A stretch of 64,000 nt of DNA from Agapetus fuscipes (Eukaryota > Arthropoda > Insecta > Trichoptera > Glossosomatidae): the NCBI GenBank assembly GCA_951799405.1, contig OX637341.1, positions 19,583,659 to 19,647,658 of the forward strand, in the 5' to 3' direction. Below are positions 19,784 through 31,700 of the stretch, one piece after another (positions within the stretch are counted from its first letter, which is position 1; the number at the start of each line of letters is the position of its first letter). The position numbers and the translations under genes are program-made. The notes below the pieces were generated by a model. It saw nothing but the letters and a program-made list of their open reading frames with translations. It made no database searches and was not told the DNA's origin.

Positions 19784-22700
19784 CTGGAATCATAGACAAA
19801 CATCAATAAAACCTATGTCATGATCCCGCAGGCATATAGGCATGTGTGTGTTGTACCTGAGCTGGCGGAGTCCTCTTCATTCTGATACGTGAGAGGAGTG
19901 CGCTTCCTTCCTGATGCTCGCACATTGTCAGTTGCCTTTTTATTTTTGACGGGAGTCAGATTCTGTAACAAAATGAATTATTAAAAATCCTTTGAGTATT
20001 ACTTATTGTTTTTTTATTTCAGAAATTCATGAAGAGGAATACAATTAAAAAATTAAAATTAAAAATAAAAAACAAATTGTATAAGGCTACGGGGCGAGTA
20101 AAATTTAAGAATGTACGACCGGTTTCGGAAACAATGTTTCCATCGTCAGGTACAAAATATTACTGACTAACAAAATAAAATATAAATTAGTGTAACATTC
20201 TTTTAAGGGGTGGGAGTAGTGGAGGGGGGGAGGGGTGAGGAAGGGAACAGAGCGCTGGGATTGTTGGTGACAGATTTATTATTATTTCTAGGAAACAAGG
20301 TCAGGAGAGGAGATGGATTAGGGATCAAAAAGTTATTTAGTAAGGAATTGACAGTACTTGAATTTTTATTAATTTCTATGGTCTCGAGAGCTGTTAAAGT
20401 CGGTCTGTATGTGTTTGTATGAAGAAGTTTGATTGTATGTTTATTAAAAGTATGAAATAACTTTTTGATCCCTAATCCATCTCCTCTCCTGACCTTGTTT
20501 CCTAGAAATAATAATAAATCTGTCACCAACAATCCCAGCGCTCTGTTCCCTTCCTCACCCCTCCCCCCCTCCACTACTCCCACCCCTTAAAAGAATGTTA
20601 CACTAATTTATATTTTATTTAGTCAGTAATATTTTGTACCTGACGATGGAAACATTGTTTCCGAAACCAGTCGTACATTATTAAATTTTACTCGCCCCGT
20701 AGCCTTATACAATTTGTTTTTTATTTTTAATTTAAAAAATTTTAAAAATGAAAGGTTACAAAGTGAATGCCTCATCAATTAATGATATAGGAATACAATT
20801 CTCTAAATTATTTTGACTTATTTCAGAAAGAGGCAAACGAGGGTGTCAGAAATGATTTTCCATTTCAGTGTTTATTTCAAACCCAAAATAATTTACTGGC
20901 AAGGTTTACTCAGCCTTCACAAGAAATAAGTACCAGCCCCCTCAAGTTGGAAAACTCCACTCAAACTGAAATGGTTGGCGTAAGGCTGGCCCTTACCTGT
21001 ATAAATAAATAGGTTCAACTCGCGGCAAGAAGTTACACTATATAAAAATCTGAGTTGTGAGTTATGTTGCATAATATGCATTCTTCACCCATGAAGAGGC
21101 ACACTGACATAAGTGCTGAGCCCTGGATATCTGCGCAGTTACACAGGATCTCCTGCCCACGGTCAGGTAGGCTCCCCTTGAAGGTTTGTTTCCTACCTTG
21201 TTACCCCAGGCCTAGGTTTGTTGAGGGCTATCCAGGTATTATATGGCAAATGGTTGCCTGGTGGGAGAGTCTCGGCTGGTTCCATCTAGCTCCTCCCATC
21301 CCTCCAGTCTCAGGCGCCTCTATTTTTGGGGACGGTTATCTCTTGGAAGGTCCAGGACTACCTCGGCCATAGCACCGACTAGATTTCTCTAGCTCCTCTG
21401 CATAACAAGTCAACAGCACACATCCTGCTCACTTACCTCAGTGTCGCTCCCCTCACTATCACTGTCCTGCTGCCGCCTCTGCCTGCCCTTGTTGGGCTTC
21501 CTCCTGGCAGGCGTCCCCCTCCTGCTGGCAGCAGCAGCAGCAGCAGTGGCTGAAGGCTGCTCCTCTCCCCCCGCCTCCTCCTGCACCCTGAAGCACTCCT
21601 CTATCTTGTCAGCCAGCTCACTCACCGCCATCTGGAAACAACTCAACATCCTCACAAACAAACTCCACACACACTTCCCAATTATATTCATTTCTCTGTG
21701 GGGCCACAGTGCCTAGGGTGTTTCCTATATACCAACCAAAAACAAAATATTCCTTAGAATTTTTCCCGGGAATCCAACCAGATCTATCTATAATCTAAGT
21801 TGCAAGGATATATTCATTCAAAGCTCTCAGATGTATGCCCACAAACAAACACGTGTAGTTCGCGCTTACAAATGCTGATTGTGTACTTACAAATAAAATC
21901 CAAACCTCAAATGAACATAAGCCCTGCAACTCTTGCCAACATTCCCTGAAACAGGGGTGACATTGGCAAAGTGAACCATTTTTTACAGTATGGGTGGTCA
22001 GCCTCATACCAACCTATAAGTCAAGGAATACGAGTAATAAATAACATTTAAGTATAAAAAAACAACAAAATCTTAAAAATAAATCTATACAAAAAAAGTC
22101 AAAAATTTCTTATGCAAAAAATGTAGCAAACTAATAAACCCACATTACAAATCAGCATTGCAGATTAGCCGCCACTTCTTCCTGTCCTTGCATACTTCTT
22201 TCATTTCATCCAGAGAGATGACATAACAATTATTTTAGACATTTAGACAAGCACTTGGTGGTGGCATGCGCACCTTGAGATCTGGCTTGGCCAGCTTGTT
22301 GGTGTTGCTGATGATGGCCTTGAAGCTGCTGTACACCTCGGGGCTGTAGAGCTTGTCCCTGTAGCAGTCCATGTTTTCGATGAGCTTGCGCAGGGAGCGC
22401 TCACTGTAGGAGAACAGGGAGAGGCAGAAGGCGAGGTCCCTCCACTGCCGCTCCTCGCTGGACAGCCGGAACCTCAGGCACAGCTTTTCCACCAGCGCCT
22501 CCATCTGCCGGTCTTTCTGGATCAGCGACATCACATACCTGGCCATACAACAATACACGTCACCGACAATATTGTAGCCGACCCTAATCAGATTGCATTT
22601 TAAGAGTGTTTTAAAAATACACATCATAATCCTAGGTATCTATTGACAATCTATGTAAAAAAAATAGGAGTTCCCGTAACATGAAATAACAGTTTGAGGA

Positions 22701-25700
22701 ATAATATGAATCCTGTGTGCATGACACCGGTGTAAGATCTTGCTACAGGGCGGCTGTTTCCCCTGCAACCTGCACAATACACAGGGATGTAGTTGTGAGA
22801 TATTTATTACGCAACAAGTCATTTCATGGTAATATTTAGCCAATTAAACATTTACACCAAAGTCACAGATCTACGTCAAGTATATCAGTGCTCCGCAACC
22901 GGTGTGCCATGAGCTGGATACAGGTGTGCCGCGGTCAAATTCAATGTATTTTGACAATATAGTATAGAATAATAATAATTATTATGAAATATAAATTTAG
23001 TATAGTATAATAATAATTATTATGAAAGACTGAGAGGAGCCGTAAGAGATAGCCGTGTCTATCGTGGGCCTGAAATAGGCAGTGACCACTATCTCTTATG
23101 CGCTGAAATAATGATTGGAGAAGAAAGAAGAAACGTAAGAAGAAAGTAAGAAGGCCAAGAATAAAAGTAGAAAGTCTGAGTGATGAAAACGTGAAAGAGA
23201 AGTATAAATGATAAATACAAAAAAAATTAAGTGTGAATGAACTTGAAAAGAATTTGAATGAAAAAGATATTGAAAACATGTGGAAGTATATGAAAGAAGG
23301 AATGATTGAGTGTGCTCGAAAAGTATGTGGAGAAACGAAAGGTGGAAGTTTGAAAGGAGATGCCTGGTGGAATGGTAAAGTAAAAGAGGCTGTGACAGTG
23401 AAGAAAAAATGTTACAAAAAGTGGCTGAATGACAGGAATGATAGAAAGTTAGAAGATGAATATAAGATAGCCAAGCGAATGGCGAAGAATGTAATTTATG
23501 AAAGCAAAGCGAATGAACAGAGAAAGATTGATGAAAAAATGAACAGAAATTTCACCGACAGTAGGAAGGAATTCTGGAGGTGGGTCAGTGCCAATAGGAA
23601 TAAAGATTCTGCATTGACCACCCCAGGAATCAAAAGCGCTGTCGGTTAGATGGTATGGGAGAATGATGAAGTATGTAAGAGATGGAAGGAACATTTTGAA
23701 GGGATTTTTGGTCGGGGCGAAAGAATTTTGTTTAGAAAAATGACAGAAGAGAATGAATTTAGGATTCTGAAAGAAGAAATAAAAGTATCTATTGAATGTT
23801 TGAACAATGGAAAGTCTGCTGGGTTTGATGGAATAAATGGTGAAATGTTGAAAGCAGGTGATGAATGTGTTGTAGAATGGATGTATGAACTATGTAAGCT
23901 TTGTGTAAATGCAGGAGTGGTACCGACGGACTGGAGGAAAGCAGTCATTCTTCCTATTTACAAAGGTAAAGGGGACAAAAAAGACTGTCAGAACTTCTGA
24001 CCAATCAGTCTACTCAGTATACCAGGGAAAGTCTTCTGTAAGGTTATTATTAAGAATGTGATTCTGACTACTAGTGAAAGGATTTCCGATATACAGTCCG
24101 GTTTTATAGCCGGTAGAGGCTGTATTGATCAGATTTTTACTCTACGACAACTTGTTGAAAAACAATTGTCGGTGAGGGGAAAGCTGTTTGCGGCCTTTGT
24201 GGATCTGGAAAAAGCTTTTGACTCAGTAGACAGAGGTATGTTGTGGGATGTTTTGAAAGCATATGGAGTGAATGGGGCTCTCTTGAATGCAGTACATGCT
24301 AACTATGAAAATAGTATGGCATGTGTTCGTATTGATGATGAGTATAGTGAATGGTTTGAAGTTTTTAAGGGTGTAAGGCAAGGATGTGTGATGAGCCCAT
24401 GGCTATTTAACATAGTCATGGACAAGTGTGTTCGAGATGCTAGACTTGATGATTGTGGATTAATGATAGGAGAGAGCAAAGTGAGTGTTCTACTGTATGC
24501 GGATGATGGAGTTCTTGTATCTGATTCAGCAGTAGAATTGCAAACAATGCTCTCTAGATTGAACGAAGCTCTGCTAGGTAATTATTTGAAATTGAATGCA
24601 AGTAAGATGAAAGTTTTGATTTTTGAAAGAAATGAAGAAAATACGAACTATGAATTAAGAATAAACGGAATGAATGTTGATATGGTAAATGAGTTTGTAT
24701 ACTTGGGAAGTAAGTTTGAAAAAGATGGAAGAATGACAGGTGAACTTGAAAGAAGAGTAATGAAGGGCAGGTGTGTACTGGGTGCCACAGCTTGTATCGC
24801 CAAAAATCAAAACATATCTAAAAATGCTCAATTGGCGGTACACAGTGGCATACTTTTACTCACCTTGATGTATGGAAGCGAGGCCTGAACGGTGAATGAA
24901 AGTGAAATTAGTAAAGTCCATACTGTTGAAATGGACTTTCTAAGAAGTATGATTGGGAAAAGACGGAGACAAACATTCAATAGATACTTTTATTTCTTCT
25001 TTCAGAATCCTAAATTCATTCTCTTCTGTCATTTACGGATTGGGAAGATTAAAAGAAGTTTGTTAAGATGGTTTGGGCATATGGAGAGAATGAATGAGGA
25101 AAGACTGACGAAGAAAGTATATGTTGGTAGAATAGATGGAGGTCGTGGAAGAGGAAGACCGAGAAAGGTATGGATGGACCAAATATCCGAAATTGCGAAT
25201 GAATGGAATATCCAGAGTCATCATAAAAGAAGAGCTTGTATGAAGAAGGTTATGACTCTGGAGGAAATGAAAGAAGTATGTAAGGATAGAAAGAAATGGC
25301 GGTTGATCTGTAATGTTGGCGGCTAGGATTTATTAAAGTGAAATTGGTTTTATGATTTGTTTTTTTTTTTTTTGGTGTCCATGTATATATTGTTATTTGT
25401 TGATTTAAAAAAATGTAATTTGTCATGTATGTTCCTTGACTTATAGGTTGGTATGCGGCTGACCACCCATACTGTAAAAAAAAAAAAAAAATGGTTCACT
25501 TTGCCAATGTCACCCCTGTTTCAGGGAAGGATGGCAAGAGTTGCAGGGCTTATGTTCATTTAAGATTGGGTTTTTATATTGTAGGCCCACATGCGGCATG
25601 TGTTAGCGCGAAATTATGCATGTCTGCTTGTGGGAATGCATTTAATGTAAATCTTAAATGATATATATCTTTGCAGCTTAGATTAGATTATAATATAATT

Positions 25701-28700
25701 TTTCAATGTTCCTCCAGCGCCTGGTGCCAATTGTTGAAAACTGCGCAGTATGCTTTGTACACACCATGACCGCACCAAACTAGTCATAAACAAAGAAAAA
25801 ATTACCCTTATGCGCATCGCTGAAGACTCATGCCCGTGCGCATGCGTTATAACGCATTTGCACTAGTGACGGGCGAAGCGGCTCAGTTCACGTATACTGT
25901 CGTGTGCAGAGCTGTCACTTTTTTACAACACAAAGTTAAGTAAACAAGTTTCCACCACTTACGATAATTACCATTAATTGTGTGTGGTTAGCCTTCTTCG
26001 TGTGATACATATTAAGTTTTATACCCCTTTAAATATGGATAAACCGAATGAAGAACTCAGCACAAGTGTTACAAAAAAACTAAAAAAGACAGTGAAAAGA
26101 AAGTACGACGAAGACTATATTAAATATGGACTCTAGTGGTGTGGTGGTAATAATTATTAATATTGCGTAAAAGAAATATGTTATAGTTATATGTATGTAT
26201 ACTTTTCAAATAAAAAACTAAAAATTATTGTAAAATTTTGTATCAATTTAATACCTATATATCTTGGCTTTTGGTGTGCCGCGTAATTCTAGGAAGAATT
26301 TTGGTGTGTCGTAGGTGAGAAAAGGTTGCGGAGCACTGAAGTATATGATGGTGAGTTGATGGCATCTTTTCATGATTTTGTTGCTCCAAGGGCGCTTACC
26401 TGCTAGGTCATAATATCCCCCTAGCTTTTATAGCATTCTCAAGACCACTTGGACGTCCCAGGATATGGGGAGCACACAATGTCTAAGCCGACGCCAAAGT
26501 CCTGGGAGGAAGGAGACCATAGAGAGAAGCGGTGCAAGACAGCAAGTCCTGGAGGATTGAGGAGCGAGTGGCCCGGAGCCTTTGAGGCTTGTGAGCTGGA
26601 AAAATGGAGGAAAAGAAGCAAGTACTTGAGGATGGTCCTGAAGTGGTCCTCGGGCAGCTGAAGCTCGGGGTCGCTGAGGCGGGAGATGATGTCGGGGATG
26701 ATGTTGTAGAGGGAGTTCCCCTTCTGCGCCAGCTGCTTGAAGAAGAGGCGCGCCATGGTGCGCGTGCTGGGGTCCTGGTCCACGCAGCAGCGCGCCAGCC
26801 CGGCCACCTGCCCACGCACACGCACCATCTCCTGCAGGATCAGGAAGGACAGCATCTTCACCGTGCACTGCCGCACACTCACACACGGGTCCTCCAGCCT
26901 GCAACAACATCCTGCTTACGCCTTGCTCATTTACATTGAATTAAAACAAGTATCCTGTAACATTAACCAAACAGATCCCAAACTTAGGACTGTTCCCGGA
27001 CTGATGCAGAACCGTCCACCTGAAATCGGCAGCGCCCCGCCGTGCGTGTCTGGGTAGAACCCTTCAAACGAAATGAAGACTAACCTCTTCGCCTTTTGAG
27101 ACTTGGCAGAACTGCAGAATTATCTCAACACAAATAGTGTAAGAAATAGCAAGTGTTTTAAATCAGAAGCACGGAACTCCAGAAGAGTTGCGAGGCTGAG
27201 CAGTATGGAAGCATATGCAGGTTGCCCACCTCTCATAGATGTAGGGCGTCCATGGCTGGATGACGTTGGGGAAGCGCAGGGTGAGGTCAGCCAGCGTGAT
27301 GACAATGTTGCAGCGAGTGTCACTGCAGTCGGAGTTCTTGAGCAGCGTCATGAATAACTGCATGTTGTCCTCACAGAAGGCAGACGACACCAACATGAAC
27401 CTGCCACACAACACACTCACATCATCACAGCACCCACCATCACAGGTTATGCATCCTCATGTAAACAAGACACACAGTTTCAAAAAAAAAAAAAAACACT
27501 TTTTGAAATGGTCAGTGGTTTGAGCGTACACTAATATGGATGAAGAGTTTTAGGCTTACAAGGTCACCTGGTTGAGAATGGGATTTGATGCTGTGGTCTC
27601 TTGGAGCTGAAGCTTCCAACGTTTTGCACATGTTTGCGATGGGCTTCTTCATAATAAACATCAGTTTCATTACATCATGACATCATCATGCTGAAAAAGT
27701 CCGTTGTCGACATGAACAAAACATTAGATTCACCATTCCTAACAGCTCCCTGGCGCTTAGATTGATTTTCATTTACTTATCAGACACACAAATAAAAATC
27801 ATGAGCAAGTGAGGCCTACGGAAAGTGTTGGTAAGATTCAGGAATACGTGGGCAAGCCTTCAGGGGTTCTGAGCTACTTGTGTATAAGTCATATAGAACC
27901 ACAATGCAAAAAAACAACTAAACTACAGATATAGTGCCACTTCTTGCCTGCATTATTGCCTCAAAGGGGTCGCATGTAGGGATTCGGGACCTATTTATAT
28001 TTACGGGTAAAGGGGCTAGCCTCACGCCAACCACTTCAGTTAGAGTGGGGGTTTCCCAGCTCCGGAGGGATTTTGTCTCAATTTTGGAAATGAGATTTTG
28101 ATTATTTAGATAAAACACACAAGTGATCACCTGCCCAGGGTGAGGCAGGCGGCTGTTCTGAGCTGCTGTGTGCTGCTGTCTGTGCTGTGTGTGTTGCTGA
28201 GCAGGCAGGTGAGCACGGGCGCCACACCCTGCAGCACCCCCCCCGCCCCCGCCCCCACCAGCTCCGTCTCACACACACTGCGCACCAGCTCTGCATCAGC
28301 ATCATCAGCCACCGCCCCCTCCAGTCCCGCCTCCTCCTCCTCTTCCTCATGCTGGCCAGACTCCTGCAACACAAACATCCTGTTCAACAACGCTGGGGCT
28401 GTGAAGCCGTTATTGAGAGCCCTCAGGTTTACCAGGAGTTTACTGAGGTGCTGGTCTTGAGAGCTGGAACACTGGCGCTGTGGGTCATGTAAGAGTTACC
28501 GTGTTGGTGGTGTTGAGAGCCCTGAGGCGGCTGGAGGCGCTAGAAGCACTGGCGTTGTGCATCATGTTAGAGTTACTGTGTTGGTGGTGTTGAGAGCCCT
28601 GAGGCGGCTGGAGGCGCTAGAAGCACTGGCGTTGTGCATCATGTTAGAGTTACTGTGTTGGTGGTGTTGAGAGCCCTGAGGCGGCTGGAGGCGCTAGAAG

Positions 28701-31700
28701 CACTGGCGTTGTGCATCATGTTAGAGTTACTGTGTTGGTGGTGTTGAGAGCCCTGAGGCGGCTGGAGGCCCTAGAAGCACTGGCGTTGTGCAGCATGTTA
28801 GAGTTACCGTGTTGGTGGTGTTAAGAGCCCTGAGGCGGCTAGAGGCGCTAGAAGCACTGGCGTTGTGGGTCATGGCCAGCTCAGCTACACGACCCTTGCG
28901 CCCCAGCTTGGCCAGCTTACTGGCAGTCTTCGTGTTGGCGGCCTTGCGCTGCTCACGAATCTGGAAAATAGCAATATAGTAAAATTATTTTTCACGTCAG
29001 CATAATAATGCCTTAGCAGCACTAGCTCTTCAATAATAGTATCAATCATTTATATAGGGTCTTTCCTTAAGAGCTTCCTATCATTTATATAGGGTCTTTC
29101 CTTAAGAGCTTCCTATCATTTATATAGGGTCTTTCCTTAAGAGCTTCCTATCATTTATACAGGGTGACTTGTAATTCGACCTATTCCTTGAAAGGGGTTA
29201 TACTAGGGTCTATTTGCAACATTTTTGACCCAGTTAACTAGGGGTCGAAAATCACTCATCTTCGAGTTATTTCAATTTTTAGGTTTTTTTGAAAATTTAC
29301 CATTTTTCGACCTAAAACTTGTGATTGTGAACAAATTTCTTAATTTTTTGCAACAAATACGTGTTTTTCTTATAGCTAGGGACTGGAAAATTTCGCGATC
29401 GCGATAAAACGAATTTATTCGCGAATATTGAGGTTTTTACGCGAATAACGCGAAATTTGAGGTTTTACGCAAATATCGCGAATTTTCGTACTTTTGGTAG
29501 AAATTGTGCGAAAAAGTTGTTATGTGACGCTTCTGCAACGCAACTATTTTGTGGGAAAGAAAAGATTCCTGTGAAAACCCTTTGCAAGGTGCAAAGCACA
29601 GAAAAAATGGTCGGTTTTATAGCCGAGGGGGCCAAGTAGGCTGATCTTTCAACGTTGAAACACGCTAGAAAGCTAGACGCGGGGTTCGATCCCCGCCTGG
29701 ATCATTTGACCATAAATTTGACCCTGGTTCAACAAATGTAATTGAGTACTTATAAATTAATAATTAATTAAAATGAACAATACTCGTAATGAATTTTTCA
29801 TTAATGATATTAATACCTGTTTCTGGCCAGGCAGAGTAGGTTGGTGAATTGCATTCCTATTCACAAATCTATTTTTTTTTAAAAATAAATGATAAGCAGA
29901 ACTGTCCTGGACATCCAAACAGACTTGAATCGTGACATCAATGAAATAGGAAATCCATCAAGGAGTGAAGCTGCTGCTGGATTAGATTAAGAACACAACT
30001 TGAGGCTTTCATAAAAGCCAACATCCCTCGAAAAAATTAGATAACCCTCATCTAGAGAGACTAAATTTAATATTTTAAAAGGATATTGCAGGGTATTCGG
30101 AGTGCCATTCAAATATTAATAATTTTTTCAATCAATGGTTTTTTGTAAGTTGTAACTCGTATTGATTCAGATGTTGTTTATTCATTGTTTTTGAAGGTAC
30201 ATGTTTATATAATGAATTGTAAATATTAGTAAAATCTATAGTTTTGCAATTACATAAACCTTTATTTCGATCAAATCAACCCTAAACATTACACCGAATC
30301 TCCCCGTTTGTCGTAAAAAATAACGCGAATTTCCCTGTTTTTGATCAAAAATAACGCGAATTTGCCAAAAAAATAACGCGAATTTCGCAAAAAATAACAC
30401 CACTTTTTTCCAGTCCCTACTTATAGCTGATAAATGAGCAACTACTGAAAACTAAAATTTATGTAAAAAAATCCCAAAAACTCCAAAATAAAAGGTTTTC
30501 AACCCCAAATTTTTTTTTGTTTTTTTATAAATTTTTTCATCCAAAGAGGATAACTCAAAAAAATGATAAGACACTTGGCGTACAAACTGCAGGAATAACT
30601 TCCTCAACTCATAAGCTTTCAAAAATAGTGCAAGTCTTGGAACTTTTACAACAAACTTGCAAAAAAAACCTTTTTTAAACACGCAAAAGGGGAAATGTGA
30701 ATTTTAATAAAAAAAATATTGGTCTGGAGAAAATTAGTACACTCTTATAATAACTGTTAAATAAGCTAAAATAAGCTAAAATAAGTTAAAAATAAGTTAA
30801 AATAATAAAATAAGAAAATTTTAAAGTGTACTTACATGGAAAAATCACAAATTTTGCTCAAATTGCTTTCCCGCGTTACGAATGCAAGCACGAAGCCTGC
30901 AACGGACTTCACTCAAAGTTACTCGCGATGAAAGCCCATCTTTTATCTGTTGGGCAGCTGTTACAATCCTCTATCTCAACTCTTCTTGAGATGAAATCGG
31001 TGTGCGATGGAGTAATGCCTTCATATGACCCCAAATAAAAAAGTCACATGGTGTTAAATCAGGACTTCTTGCCGGCCAAGGAATCGGGCCACCGCGACCA
31101 ATCCATCTCAGTGGATAGTTGTCATCCATCCACTGTCGCACGCCCTGGTAATAGTGGGCTGGACATCTATCGTGTTGGTAAATCATACCCATTCTTGTGG
31201 TAAGCGGCAGATCCTCTAACAGGGAAGGTAGCTCTTAGAAAAAAAAATCATAGGCGTGCTGGCAGAAAGAATGGTCCAATTAAATTATTGTGTACGATCA
31301 CCATCGACACATTTAGTGAAAATCAGTGCAGGTGACCCCTTCTTTGGATTTTGACCTTTAGGCGCCCAAAAATACAGATTGTGAAAATTTGTAATTTCGT
31401 CTCGGTCAAAGTTAGATTCATCGGTCCACAAAGTTTTTTTTAGATACTCAGGGTTGAGAAGAGTTTAGAGAGAGGATTGTAGCAGCTGCCCAACAGATAA
31501 AATATGGGCTTTTATCGCGAGTAACTTTGAGTGAAGTCTGTTGCAGGCTTCGTGCTTGCATTCGTAACGCGGGAAGGCAATTTGAGCAAAATTTGTGATT
31601 TTTCCATGTAAGTACACTTTGAAATTTTCTTATTTTATTATTTTAACTTATTTTAGTTTATTTTAGCTTATTTAACAGTAATTATAAGAGTTTACTAATT

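Larger units (their letters stand above)
20070..20745. mobile_element. long inverted repeat with hammerhead-like arms (element A)
   Basis: The arms at about 20070-20335 and 20456-20745 are inverted copies, outermost sequence ATTGTATAAGGCTACGGGGC and its complement, with about 120 bp between. Each arm holds one copy of a hammerhead-like core. There is no transposase. It resembles paired Penelope-type terminal repeats, but the class is inferred. It lies in NCAPD2 intron 18. Confidence 0.7.
22886..26338. mobile_element. internally deleted hAT transposon with a LINE nested in it
   Basis: The ends CAGTGCTCCGCAACC and GGTTGCGGAGCACTG are perfect inverted repeats flanked by identical AAGTATAT (22878-22885 and 26339-26346), as for hAT elements. 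Near the right end 26035-26136 encodes the start of a hAT/ZBED-like transposase, ending KRKYDEDYIKYGL and a stop. The rest of the transposase is absent. The LINE at about 23025-25690 is inserted inside. Without it the element is roughly 0.8 kb. It lies in NCAPD2 intron 16. Confidence 0.85.

Noticed and set aside
20203..20583. 126-codon open frame on the minus strand
   Set aside because: It reads through the inverted repeat (its two ends are complementary sequences) and is unrelated to any gene.
24655..24843. Minus-strand open frame within the LINE
   Set aside because: Antisense shadow of the reverse transcriptase ORF.
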